A stretch of DNA of 64,000 nucleotides from Heterocephalus glaber (GCF_000247695.1 NW_004624784.1:13175209-13239208); one strand, 5' to 3'; numbered from the stretch's first letter, positions 36,308 through 47,645 are shown. Notes: generated from the sequence alone by a model not told the origin. Made by a program: numbers and translations.

Positions 36308-38081
36308 GGGTCAGATGCATGGAGCTGGGAGGTGAAATCTGCAGGGCCCCTGAGGTCAGTCTCAGACTTAGCAAGCCTTCTGGGAAAGGGCAAGGAACAG
36401 CTTGCCCATTCAAGCAAATTACATTTGCCACATTAAACCAAATCACAAAAGAAACAAGCGTCAGATAGTGTCACGCGCTTGGAGGCTGAGTGAACGCAGA
36501 GCTGGGCCTGCCTTCCTGGGGTTCCAGTGCTCCAGGAAGTGAGTTGGGAACGAGTTGATCCGTGTGAAGTCTTCAGCCCAGCACATGGAAGTGCTCAATG
36601 AATGTCAGCTGCTGTCATTACTGTCACCGCCTTGCTCATCAGTTATTTTGTTCCTCATGCGTCTTATTTCCAAGCTTCCTGTGGGAGCCTGCCTGGAGCA
36701 GCCTGGGTAATTTATGCTCTGGAGGGTCAGCCATGCTCCACAGGAGGCCACATCAGCCAACAGGTCACCTGCCCTTCCCCTGAAAATCAGTCTCATAATG
36801 CTGCGGAGAGCCTGGGGTCCACCCCCAGCTTCTGTGCCCACCAGCTGTGTAGCTGGGGCCAATCTCAAACATATTCAGAGAATCTGTAACATGGCACTGT
36901 CCTGCTACGCCAGAATAGAGCTGAGATAGCCAGAAGGAAAACTAAGTGGGTCCTGAGACAATGGCAAAGTTGGGATAACCATTTTGCACATAGGCTACAG
37001 TGATAACTGTTAGTCTCTATTATTAGGGCAATGGAGTCACTTATTTTAATGTTTTGTTTTCAACACATGTGAGAGGCACCCACAATCTTCTTTGTTTCTG
37101 GGGCCTCTAGGGGTCTCAATCACCTGCTTCAAGGCCCATGAACTCCTTGATACATTAAGTGCACCACAAATGATGGTCGTCAGCCAATTTACCAACCCTA
37201 GGCTACATGAGATTTTTTTTTTAACGCCCATCATCACTGGGTTGACAATGTTGAGCTTTATCTCAGCTTTAAGTCTCTGTCTTTCCGGAGACCCAGAGGA
37301 TGGAGGCAGAAGGGAGAAAGGAGTGGGAAAGTTCCCAAACAAGGGCAGGGGTGCTCAGGAAGAGGCTGGACCCAGCCAAGTCCCTCAGATCTGAGCCTTC
37401 CAGTTCTGAGACTAACACTTGAGGGATCCAGACAGAGGCTATGAAGGTTTCTTTGAGACCCTGAGATGTTAGATATACTCCTCTCCCTTGAGAAACTGTC
37501 TCACCACAGACACCCAAAAGGCTAGGTGAGGCCAGCAGAATCCTCCCATAGCTGTGTTTATTTGGCCAACGGTACTTTTAAAAAAGTGGTACTGGAATAT
37601 TTGGGGGAGGGTGCTTTAGGTGACACCCAGGTCCCCAGGCCCCATTCACAGCTGAATTAGTGACATAATCTGCCTGGCCTCTGCAGTTTGGATGGCAGAT
37701 AAAGTATTATGTGTGAAGATAACGGCAGGAACCAAATGTGATCAGAGCACAGAAAGGGATACTTCCCACCTACGTCCGGGAAGGCTGCCCACAGGAGGGG
37801 GCATTTGAGTGGGAAGAAAGGAGGGTAATGCTCTGAGCATAACTCAAGTGACCCACATGTGCCCTCACTTTCAAGTCCTTAGGTAAATGGCCCTCAAACT
37901 GACCAAGAAAAGCTAGGTAGGACCTTTTACTGCAGGCCAGTGAGCCCTTGGTCAAGCCACTGTCACCTTGTCTTTTGTCTTCCAAGATAGTACAAATGTT
38001 CAGGTTCTGCTGGAGGATGGAGCCTGATCCCAGGGACCCAGGGAGTAGGCTGGGGGAAGAAGAGCAGGATGGAAGAGGGAC

Positions 38082-38204
38082 AAGGAGGCATAGGGGACCG
38101 GGGATTTAGCTCAGTGGTGTTGGGCCGGCCTCATAAGCACAGAGTCCTGAGTTCAATCCCCCATATGGCAAAATAAAAATTTTTTTAAAAAAGGAGGCAT
38201 AGGG
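38082..38204 (+). mobile_element. ID-type SINE with intact target-site duplication
   Basis: A tRNA-Ala-like body with A-box (TAGCTCAGTGG) and B-box (GAGTTCAATCCC) is followed by an A-rich tail. It is flanked by a perfect 14-bp duplication, AAGGAGGCATAGGG, at 38082-38095 and 38191-38204. The intact duplication indicates a fairly recent insertion, 170 bp past the FXYD6 polyadenylation site. Confidence 0.92.
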
Positions 38205-38370
38205 TAGAAGAAGAAATGGAAGGACAGGAGAAAACAGAGACTGGGGAGGAGGAGCCACTTAGGAAACACGCTGTCCCCTGGCGGTTGTCCAGCCCTTACC
38301 TCCACCGAGTGCCAAGGGCCCTACAAATACTCAAGCTCTTTACAGAAAGAAAAGCACCTCAGAGCCACTA

Positions 38371-41300
38371 GGAAACAATGATGTTTTATTTCTTTTCTGT
38401 TGTTGTAGAGAGGATAGATCACAAGACAGAGAGCAGCAGTCCTGGTCACATGGCAAGGTTTAGTTTCCATGGGAACACAATGGACAAGTGGGGAGGGATC
38501 TGGCTGGAGTTTCCACTCTCTTATGACCTTCAACTTCTTGTTGTTGCTCTGCAGCAGGGCTATGTGCAAGCCTGCTGGCCTCTGACCGGCAGCACAACCA
38601 CTGCTCACACATCGCTCACCACTCTGACCACTGACAGGTGCAGAGGACACAGGAGGTATTGCTGCTGCCTGGCCAGCGGGACATGGGCAGAGAAGCAGAG
38701 CCCTTCCTGCTCTCCCTGCATGCTGACCCCAATGGAATGGGAATCCCTCAGCCATCAACTGCCCGGGACCCACCTTCAGGAATGGGACACTGAGTCTGAG
38801 AGAGCTGGGTTATAGATGGACGTCTCGGAAAGTGAGGGCAGCCGCGCTCCAGAGCCCATGGGGTTATTGCTGAGAAGATATGCAAGGGGCACATTCCCAA
38901 GGGGCAGAGTAGAAGCCCTGGGCCTGAACATCCCGGTGCTCCACCAAGGGGCAGGACAGGTAGGGACTCCATGGCGGAAGCCCCAAGAAGAAAAAGAACT
39001 GCGGTCGGGCGAGCCTGCCTGACAGCAACACTGGGCTCCCCGCCTCCTTCTCTGGACTTCCAATTGCTGAGGCCTTCTGAACGGACTCCGGTCGGGATGG
39101 AATACAAGAGCAAGGTTCTTGCGAAAGGACTGAAGAGGGTCCGTGAAAGGCCATGAGGAAGGTGATGCAAACCTTCCCAGTCCCAAGAGAGGTGGGGATT
39201 TCTACTCTACCCTCATCCCCAAATCAAGACGGGGGCAGGTCTCTTAGGGGCAAAGCAGACTCTAGGGAGTAGGAAGCGATGGAGGCCCCCAGGGTGGCAG
39301 GGAGGAGCAGATGGCAACTGGGCACAGCTCCTGCCCAGGAAAGTGAATCCACAGTTCACAAATGCAACTGTCCACACACAAATAGCCACAAAGATCATAG
39401 TCACCATATACACACGCACACATATACACACACACATACAGACACGGCACAGGCAGTGACGAGACAGCAGGCTGCAGGTGTGGAAGGCCCGTGTGAGATG
39501 CATGATATGTGGAGAATTGGGGTTAGCAGGGACAGGGGAGGGTGCAAGGGACACACGAGTTGTTGGCTTCTCCTGGGGAAAGATTTGTGGTTGAAATGGC
39601 CAGTTTTCTTATCGATATCTGCATCTAAAGGTTGCTGCAGCTGCCCTCAGGTTCTTGAGGCTGAGGAGGGAAAGAATTTAAATAAAAATAAAACTCTAGC
39701 TGCTTTCAAGTGCCCTCATCTGTTCAGCCCTGCCAAGCTGCCCATTGAAATCCCTGGGATCACATCCCTTCAAAGCCCCCTGTCCTGCTGCAGTGAGGAG
39801 GACAGGCTGAGAGGCACAGAAAGGAGATGCAGGCATGGGGAGGGGTGGCGCTCAGGAGGAGGTCTTTGCCCTGTGGGCTGCACCTGGGCAACCCTAGACA
39901 GTCCCATCAGCTGCTCACAGGCCTGGACTTAGGAGAAAAGGGCTTTTGAGAAAGACCTAGTTTCAGAAAACAACATTCCTTTTGGAGCCTGCCTCCTTGC
40001 AGTCTTCCAAGCCCATCCCACACTCTCAGTGCACCCTGCCAGCTGCAGTGCGTGGGCAGAACATGGAGCCACCAGGTAGACACCTGCCTCCCGGGGCCCC
40101 ATGACCCTCCCAGCTTGGGTGGTCACTCGCCTTGAAGAGCCCCATCCTGAAGACGGGTCTCAGTGAGCCCTGCTCCACCCACCATGGGGCCTACATGCCC
40201 TTAAAAGGAACAGAAGTGCTACAGCTCATTACTGCCATCACAGAGAAAGCTGGTGAAACCTCTCTTCACTGCAATGTAGGATAAGTTATATAGTATATCT
40301 TATCTGAGCTGACAAAAGACTGGATTTTGGCCTTCATATATTCCAAGGTTTGTCCTAAAGGGATGAAGATAAGACAGAGTGCAGTGGGGTGCCACTAAGC
40401 TACCGTTAGTCACAGGGACCTGTGTTCAGGTTGAACCTGTCACCTACTAATCTGAATGGCTATTTTCTCCTATCTCAATTTCTTCAACTATAAAATAGGT
40501 TTCAGCCCCACCTATCTGATTTACAGCTGGCAGGCTCCAGCGATTCTAGTCACCAGTCACTATGCCTTCTCCTACACCCCCTAAGGAGAGTGAAGGAAAT
40601 GGGTGCTAAACAGTGCCTCCAGGTGTTGAGAAGTGGTAATGCTGCTGGGAGTGAGGACATCATTTATTATTTCCCCTACTTTTGAATAGGGTCGAAAAGA
40701 TGATAATTTATTTTTTTACAGAAAGAGGCTATAGGGTACATTCTGATTCATCATCCTTCTGCAATTTGATAGAGGGAGGGTTTCCCTAACTCTAATTTCC
40801 CTCCAAGTCATGCCTGTGTGTTGGCTGGAATAGCAACCTACAAGCCTGAGCCTTGGGCTAGGTAGAAAGGATTCCCAGACATTCACTGTGCACAGCTGTG
40901 GGGCACCTCGCTGTCTCTGGGACTGTGTTCCATTGTCCCTCTCATACCTCTGAAGGCCTCCTCAGAGCAGGCTCACAATAAAGCTGCACACCCCCTGCAG
41001 CCCAGGACTTCCCACCTGATGCCCCTGCCCAGGTTCCATGACAGTAACAGGACAGTGGAAGACCCTGTTACAGAGCATCTCACCTTCACTGGAGGCTGCA
41101 CTTCAGTTCTCTGCTTTCTGGGGCTCCGCTGCTAGACAGAAAACCAGAATAGACACAGTTATGAGTCCCTCACCCAGGGCCCAACCCATGCTGCAGCCAA
41201 CCTGTACATGATGCTGGGAACTTCAAATCACACAGATGTGGGTACAAATCCATGCCTGCTACTTGCTGGTTACAAGAATTGGGCTCTGGGTCTCAGTTAT

Positions 41301-43745
41301 AAACCTGAGTAGTGATGCCCACCTCATGGGCCAAGTACACATTAATGAGATGGGTCTGTGCTCAACACAAAGCAGATGCTCTGTAAAGAGTGTCACTTAT
41401 AGTGGCCTGTTTGGCCCAGGTGAGGGGTAACACTGCAGACACCCTGGAAAGCCTACTCCTGGCACTATGGGAGCGTGTCTGGTGATCCCCGAGGAGGCCA
41501 TGGCCCCTCGCACCAGCCCCTCCCTGGCACACATGAAGACCCTCTCCATTCTCTGCATTCCATCTGGCTGGGTACCATTTGCAGTGATGAGGTTCTCCAC
41601 CTGGGCTTCCTCGTCTCCTGGAGCCCTGTAAGAGAAAGACACGGCCTGTCAGAGGTCTCTGGGGCAAACCCAGAATATAATGCTGGGTGGAGCAGGGCCA
41701 TCTGAGACCCGGCCCCTCCAAATCCTCTGAGGGGCTCAAGCACTGCCTACCATGGGGCATTGTGGGGTGAGGGAGAAGTTGGGAATGAAGGGGACAGGGA
41801 ACTCACAGGCACCTCTCAGTCAGCCCCCAAGATAACTAAGTACTGGGAAGGTGACCTAGGGCCATGTGGCGGCTGGGGTGTGCCCTGCCACAGAATTTGT
41901 GCTTTCAAGGTTGGAAGACACCCTCGGTTATGGCAGTGGGTTAATGCGGTGTAACTTGATGGGGAACAGAAACAGAGTACTCAGCTCAAAGAGCCCCACA
42001 CAGATGAGGCACAAGGACAGCATCTCAGGGTTCCGTAGAGAGAAACGACCTCAAGAGAGGCCACAAGGCCCTCTGCTTCCCATCTCCCAAGCCTAGCGGG
42101 GCAAAGGGTCCAGACAAGGTTCCAGCTCCTTCTTCCCCACCTCCCCTGCTCCCTCTTGCATCAGACTGGTGTTTCAATGTTCTGACCTCTCCCTTGCCCC
42201 ACGGTCTCCTGGCAATCCTCAAGCTCATACCCCTACCCCTAACCCCCACCAACGCACACACGTTCTTTCTAAGATAAGAATCCAAGAGCATGCCCATTAG
42301 AGTCACAGGCCAGAAGCCCCTCCCCAGCCCTCCTAATGTCACCCCAGATGGCCAGAGCCATGGTATTCTTACCGGGGCTTCTGACTGAAGCTGCACTTGC
42401 ACCTGCGACCTAAAAAGCAAAGAATCCATCAAATTCCTGTTTCCAGTATAAGATCAAGGTCATGCACTGGCCTGGCCACTGGAGGGCTGCCCTGAGTCTG
42501 TGCAACTTGAGGGACTGGGTAAATGGCATCCTTGCATGGCTTTATATAGTGATCTTAGGTTGTAGCAGGGTTTGTCTGAGCCCAGAATAGCACATTCAAC
42601 AGCTGGGATGGCTACGTCAGCTCAGTGCACTTGACCATGTACATGCAAGGGCCCTATGCAGACCAGGCTCATGTACGGAAACACAGATGCAGGGGTACCT
42701 CCCTTGGAACACAGTGGGGACAGCACCTGTCCCCTATCTCTGACTGTCCTGCTCATGCCCTATGGATACAGGACTGGGAGAACAACCCTGCCCATTCTTA
42801 CCTAGGCTTATTTTCATCTATATTTTCCCTGCTCGTGGTTCACTGTTTTACCAAGCACCTACTATGCACTCAGCTATGTTAGGTCCTGGAGGTAACACAG
42901 AGGGCAGACAGTCTCCTTCCCCCTCCCAGAGACAGAATGGCCAGGATTTGACACTGCTCCACCTACTTAGGAGCCACCATAAATGAAGAACAAAGAAACT
43001 TACTCAGAATAAGGAGGATCCCAACAGAGAAGAGGACCACAGCAAACACCAATCCCCCAATCCTCAGGGTCTGGTAGTCTGCCAAAGGAACCAGGAGTGG
43101 GCAATGGAAACAAGGCAGGGCTAGGAGACTGTGTCCACCCCTCCTTTGATGGGGCTGCACCCCACTCCCCCATCCCCTGCACCCAGGGTTGCTGAGGCCA
43201 CTTACCATAATGAAAAGGGTCCGTTTCTTTCTCCTGCTCAGTCGCTACAAAGTAAACAGGCAGGGTCAGGAAGAAGACAGCTGCACATCCTGAAATAGCT
43301 CACCTTACCTCCCAGATCTCTGCACCCACAAAGGAATTCCCAGGACATACTGGAGATGCATGGAAGGGCCAGCCTGCAGGGCTCAGGGGCAACACAAGAC
43401 CTTGGAGCAGGTAGGGCCCAGAGCCCCAGCGAGGTCCTGTATTCACAGCACACCCACATTTAGTGCCCCTTTTTATTTTTGTGTCATCTCAAAAAGGTCT
43501 GTCATTCTCTGACACATGGGGAAACTGAGGCCAGAAAAGGCCTCATGACGTGTATAAGGCCAGAAATGGCTACTTATGGTCTAGACACTGACGTGCAGTG
43601 AATTCCAAGGTTTAGGCTCAAAGTCCACAAAGGGCCAGAACCTTCTACTAGAAAGGGCTGTGGCTGCCATTGTCCTACTCACCACTGGTCAGGACTGCGG
43701 GGACCAGCAGGCTGCAGAGAAAGATCAGCACCACCTCCATCACGT
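38371..43745 (-). CDS. FXYD6: FXYD6 (phosphohippolin), Na,K-ATPase regulator (gene-level entry)
   Basis: Coding exons 43740-43683, 43244-43206, 43078-43004, 42409-42373, 41625-41576 and 41131-41103 join to a 95-residue protein, the length of human FXYD6. Residues 1-18 are a hydrophobic signal peptide ([12 protein letters not shown]...), about 20-28 an acidic ectodomain stub (ATEQEKETD), 29-33 the PFHYD motif, about 40-57 the membrane span, then RRCKCSF with two juxtamembrane cysteines and an acidic tail ending AEPQKAEN. It modulates sodium-pump affinity, mainly in brain and inner ear. Start chosen because it opens the signal peptide and has G at -3 and G at +4. A 3'-UTR exon (38371-39660) follows. 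The promoter and first exon lie beyond position 64000 or in intron sequence not recognised. Confidence 0.96.
38385..38390 (-). terminator. FXYD6: FXYD6 polyadenylation signal AATAAA
   Basis: Canonical hexamer in the context AGAAATAAAAC, followed 14 bases later by TTGTTTCC, the same end as the human FXYD6 transcript. Cleavage is expected near 38371. Confidence 0.9.
39406..39445. repeat. CA/TG-rich tract inside FXYD6 3'-UTR
   Basis: Interrupted TG repeat on the transcript strand (CA on the plus strand). The human FXYD6 3'-UTR carries a TG run at the same place, so it is an old feature. Confidence 0.85.
41084..41131 (-). CDS. FXYD6: FXYD6 last coding exon (stop at 41105-41103)
   Basis: Acceptor tctgtctag ends at 41132. 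It completes the split Ala codon, reads AAEPQKAEN and stops at TGA (41105-41103). Nineteen bases later comes donor gtgaga (41083), so the remaining 3'-UTR is on another exon. The gap from stop to junction is far too short to trigger nonsense-mediated decay. Confidence 0.95.
41576..41625 (-). CDS. FXYD6: FXYD6 tail exon (50 nt) without FXYD2 counterpart
   Basis: Acceptor ctcttacag ends at 41626 and donor gtaccc begins at 41575. It encodes [16 protein letters not shown], the acidic cytoplasmic tail that FXYD2 lacks. Its 5' junction splits an Arg codon CG|G exactly as in FXYD2. Confidence 0.94.
42373..42409 (-). CDS. FXYD6: FXYD6 juxtamembrane exon (37 nt)
   Basis: Acceptor ctttttag ends at 42410, donor gtaaga starts at 42372. 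It reads (S)[12 protein letters not shown]; the two cysteines near the inner membrane face are the family's candidate palmitoylation/glutathionylation sites. Ser replaces the Asn of human SFNQ. Confidence 0.94.
43004..43078 (-). CDS. FXYD6: FXYD6 transmembrane exon (75 nt)
   Basis: Acceptor cctttggcag ends at 43079, donor gtaagt starts at 43003. It encodes [17 protein letters not shown] through LLIL, identical to human FXYD6 over this span. Confidence 0.97.
43206..43244 (-). CDS. FXYD6: FXYD6 FXYD-motif exon (39 nt)
   Basis: Acceptor actttgtag ends at 43245, donor gtaagt starts at 43205. It reads [13 protein letters not shown]; the Asp that completes the motif comes from the next exon. Confidence 0.96.
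43683..43745 (-). CDS. FXYD6: FXYD6 exon with start codon and signal peptide
   Basis: Acceptor ctgtccctag ends at 43746; five untranslated bases (ACGTG) precede ATG at 43740-43738. It encodes [19 protein letters not shown] and one base of the next codon, then donor gtgagt at 43682. Signal cleavage is expected around residue 18-20. Confidence 0.94.
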
Positions 43746-44440
43746 CTAGGGACAGAGGAAGTCATTATTTCCTGGACAGGAACCACACCTCCACTGCCCA
43801 CACCATCAGCCTGGCCTGGGGCAAGTCAAACCCCAGCTCTACTCCAAGCCCGGGGAACATTCAAACACTCACAAATGAACCATCCGACATTTACCAGACT
43901 CTTAAAAGTGTTCCGCAGGCATTAATTCAATTAATAGGACCGAAGTAGAGAGATTAACAACCAAGCCATGTCAAGAACCTGAAGCACACGGAGGCTCAGT
44001 GACACAGAGTGAGCAGCAGGGCCGAGGGCCCAGAGCAGCCCAGGAACTCCTGTGTCACACTGCTTCCAGGGCCAAAGCCGCAAGAGCATCAGGATTTTGT
44101 CATGATTTCCTTTGTGTCCCATTCTCTGGGCCATCTTTCTGTGGCCATCTCAGTTCCTGGTTCAGTTCTCATAGCCAATAACCCCTGTTAGAAATTCTCC
44201 TTTATATCAGATTGGGAGGGGGTAAAGCCCTAGTCCAGCCAGCAGTGGGGAGGGACACTGGCAGGTCCCTTCAGCTGACCCTCACATCTCTGAAGCGGCC
44301 AGGTCAACTCTTCTCAGAGGCTTCAATTCATCATCTCCCCCAGAGGTGACGTGATTAAACAAAGGGAATTTGGAAACATCACCATCACCATCCAAGTCTC
44401 TCCTTTTCCAAGAGATGCTGGGAGCTCCACTCGGGCTCAC

Positions 44441-44519
44441 CGAGCCCTAACATCTGGATGGAGGCCTTCTGGTTCAACCAGGGACAGGTCTTGATGGAGT
44501 TGCACTCCTCACAGCCGAG
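44441..44519 (-). other. candidate unassigned exon in FXYD6 5' region (79 nt)
   Basis: On the minus strand a pyrimidine-rich stretch leads to an acceptor (tgtaag, ending at 44520). Seventy-nine bases follow, then a strong donor (G|gtgagc, 44441/44440). Read from its first base it is open for 26 codons (LGCEECNSIKTCPWLNQK then ASIQMLGL) and the leftover base joins the start-codon exon in frame (CTC G|AC GTG ATG). It may be a 5'-UTR exon of FXYD6 or an alternative coding exon; no evidence separates these. Confidence 0.4.
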
Positions 44520-45119
44520 CTTACATGACAGTGGTACAGAGCCAAGGAAAAGGGCAGGGAACCCATATTAGGAATGTCCAAGACTCCTTCCCACACGGCG
44601 TGAGACTGGATAAAGCCTAAACCCCTGGACCACTGCCTAGTTGGCCTGCCAGGTACTTGGTCTGAGCATGGAAACTTCCTGTGAATTTCTCTGGACCCTG
44701 ATCACGTCACCCTGCTGCCTTTCACTTTCCAGCCACCAGGGGTCAGTACAACTGCATCCAGAGCCATGCAGAAGCCGGACTCCATGGGGATTCAAAATGT
44801 CTGTATCAGAAGACCAGAAGCCAGTCAGCCATTTACCTGTAGGGCTGTCTTATTTTTGAATTATTTTTCTCTTAAAGGTTACATTACATACTGTATTATA
44901 GAAATACGCAGCACACACGTCATGAAACACAGTAATAAGATGAATACCTATAAATAACTCAAAAACAAGAACATTGCAAATACTGCATTTACTTATATTT
45001 TTCTGCAACCTATTCCCTGCCTGATTCCCAGAAGTAATCAGTATTCTGACTACATATATTTTTAACCATTCCCTTGCTCTTCTGTTTCAAAAGCTTGCTA
45101 ACCAACAGGCATGAATTTT

Positions 45120-45230
45120 CAGATGTGCACATTGAGTCAGTTCTAGAGACCTGTTGTACAACACTATAGTTAATATAGTATTGTACACCTAGAAATATTA
45201 AACCGTAGATTTCATGTTATGTACTTTTAC
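45120..45230 (+). mobile_element. LINE-1 3'-UTR fragment
   Basis: 'ttgtacaacactatagttaat' and 'attgtacacctagaaat' are typical of old L1M 3' ends in forward orientation. Confidence 0.6.
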
Positions 45231-45522
45231 CACAATCTAGTTCTTATCATTTTCTAGTTCCTGAACATTTCTAGCTTCATTCCCAGTGGAAACTCTACAC
45301 CTATTAGCAGTTCCTCTCCATTCCTCTCCCCACCCTGCGGTTTCTGACAACTATTAATCTACATTCTGTCTCTGGATTTGCCAATTCTGGATATTTTATA
45401 TGAAAACAATCAAACTCTGTGGCCTTTTGTATCTGGTGTTCACAGAGCATGTTTTTAAGGTCCGTCTACTGGTAGCATGTATCAGTGCTTTATTCTTTTT
45501 ATGGCTTAATATTCCATTGTTG

Positions 45523-45673
45523 TACCAGGAATGGTGGTGCACACCTATAATCCTAGCACTCAGGAGGCTAAAACAGGAGGATCACTTCGAGTCTGAGGAC
45601 AGCCTGGGCTACATAGCAAGTACAGGGCCAGCAAAAACTACATTGTGAGACCCTGTCTCAAAAAAAAAAAAAT
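45523..45673 (+). mobile_element. B1-type (7SL-derived) SINE
   Basis: Monomeric 7SL-type body: 'ggtggtgcacacctataatcc', 'caggaggctaaaacaggagg', 'agcctgggctacatagc', 'gagaccctgtctc', then an A tail. Inserted into L1 sequence. Confidence 0.9.
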
Positions 45674-46151
45674 TCCATAACTTGCTCTTCCTTTAAAAAA
45701 TATACTTGACACACACATATATTTAAATAATATATTGCTAAGTGCAGAATTTTTTTGGAGATTTATAACTAGGACACCATGTTTATACCCTTTTGGGAAC
45801 TAAGTTTTTACTCAACATTATATTTCTAATATCTATCTATATTATATGTAACCAAAGTTCATTTTTAATGTTGTGTAATATCCCACTGTACAGGTTTTGA
45901 TCCATTCTCCTGTCAGTGGACATGTGGTATCTTTTCTCCCCAATTTATTGCTATTATAAATAATTCGCTTTAGGTATGTTGCCCAAGGCACACACATACA
46001 AGAACTCAGAGGGCACTGTTTTCAATTCTCGAGTACCCCTCTCTTACAACCCAACACAAACACATACTCATCTGTACTAGAAACACTATCACAAAGCAAT
46101 GTTTACTCTTACTATGAATGAAGTATTCTCATTTTCTATTCTACTTTGTTC

Positions 46152-46176
46152 ATATATATATATATATATATATATA
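46152..46176. repeat. (AT)n microsatellite
   Basis: About twelve uninterrupted AT units. Confidence 0.95.
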
Positions 46177-47025
46177 GCCAGACTCAGCTACTCTGCAGTT
46201 TGAAAAATAATGTTCTAGAGATAAGCCTAGATGTGAAGTCATTTGTTGGGTTGTGTGCTATGCAAATTGTCAACAATAATTTAAAATTATTTTCCAAATA
46301 ATTATTTTCCAAAGTGGCTACTCTATTTTAACATCCCATCAGCTGCATGTGGCTGTGCTCACTAGTCTTCAACCTTATCAACAGATGATACTGTCAGCTT
46401 AATTTTTGTCAATTTAGAGGTATAAAGTATGGTCTTAATTTGATTACTTAATAATTGAGTTTGGCTTCTTTCTGAGTACTTATCTGCCATTCCTGTTTTG
46501 TTATTGATCATTGTATTTTTCAGTCTGTCCACTTTTCAAATAGGTTGACTCTGTCTTATTACTCTTGTATTCTGGATACTAAACCTGTTAATAGTGTATT
46601 GCAAATATTTCAGTATTAGCAGCTTGCCTTTTCACTCTTTAAGATTGTCTTTCAAAGAACAGAATTTTTAAATTCTAATGTAATTGAACAAAATGAGTTT
46701 TGTCTTATTTAAGACATTCTTTCTTACCCTCAGGTCAAAAAGAGTTTTTTCTAAAAATTTAAAGCCTTATTTTTACATTTAAAGCTTTATTCAATCCAGA
46801 GTTGATATTTGTCTGAAATTTGATGTAGGGACCTATGCTCCACTTTGCCCCGTGTTGATAAGCAGATGTCCAGGCACTGTTTGTTGACTATCCTACCCCT
46901 TCCTCATGATGTACCACATCACTTTGATCACATCTCTGGTTTCCATTTAGCTTTGTATTTTGGGCTTTTGCTTTGGATATAGTGGCCAACTTTTCTGTAC
47001 AATAGCTTCCCCTCCTCCCTCATTT

Positions 47026-47645
47026 CCTTTCCACAGACTCAGTTATCTGTAGTCCATTATGGTCTGAAAACACTGAATGGAAAATATAGAAATGAATGAT
47101 TCATAAATTACATACACAGTTCTAAGAGGCATGATGAAATCTCTTGCAGCACCACATCCTGCCTGGGACATGAGTCATCCCTTTGTGCACTGTATCCACA
47201 TTGTATCTAGTACCTGCCCATTAGTCACTTACCAGCCATCTCTGGTATCAAACTGACTGCATGTTATCCCAGTGCTTGTGTTCTACTAGCCTTTTTTTTT
47301 TAAAACTTAATAATAGCCCCAAAGCAGAAGAGCAGTGATGCTGGCCATCACTACTTCAATATGCCAAAAAGAAGCTATAAAGTACTTCCTTTAAGGGAAA
47401 AGGGGCAAAAGTACAGTATTTTAAGAGATAGACAATATTCACATAGCTATTACAGCATAGTTATAATTGCTTTATTTTATTATTGTTGTTAATTTTATTC
47501 TGCTTAACTGAACTTAAACTTTATCATAGGTCTGCATGTATGAGTAGGGAAAACAGCCTATATGGGGCTCAGCGCTTTCTGGTTTCCTGCATTAGATATC
47601 TACTGGGGTCTTAGATGTTCCCCTGTGGATAAAAGGGGACCACTG
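47026..47645 (+). mobile_element. Tigger-type DNA transposon fragment with transposase start
   Basis: The order of blocks matches Tigger (pogo/mariner superfamily) elements: an eroded left end, the 'gtgatgaaatctc' and 'tcatccctttgtgc' region, and at about 47313 the degraded beginning of a transposase (initiator changed to ATA, then APKQKSSDAG). The right end reads 'ggataaaaggggaccac'. Most of the transposase is deleted, so it is non-functional. Confidence 0.75.

Larger units (their letters stand above)
30808..38081. other. intergenic DNA between FXYD2 and FXYD6
   Basis: No gene is recognised. MIR-like remnants appear near 35190-35300 and 35400-35520. Two unique-looking clusters of transcription-factor-type motifs are listed separately (35640-35860 and 36252-36307). 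Long open frames here (for example 33520-34131 and 35700-36335) have no family resemblance. Confidence 0.6.
38371..39660 (-). other. FXYD6: FXYD6 3'-UTR exon
   Basis: Acceptor ttctttccctcctcag ends at 39661 and the exon opens CCTCAAGAACCTGAGG, as in the human message. Long conserved blocks are visible, for example 'cagcaataaccccatgggctctgg' and 'gttgaaggtcataa'. The end near 38371 is set by the AATAAA at 38390-38385. The exon is entirely non-coding and carries a TG-rich tract. Confidence 0.9.

Noticed and set aside
38096..38190. tRNA-Ala-like sequence
   Set aside because: It has A and B boxes but an A-rich tail and target duplications, so it is an ID SINE and not a tRNA gene; the cloverleaf is not maintained.
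39279..39932. 217-codon plus-strand open frame
   Set aside because: Lies antisense over the FXYD6 3'-UTR exon and includes its CA repeat as a His/Thr run.
41397..41642. FXYD6 50-nt exon read through its donor into the intron
   Set aside because: The tail continues as unrelated sequence, whereas splicing at 41576 to 41131 restores the known AAEPQKAEN terminus.
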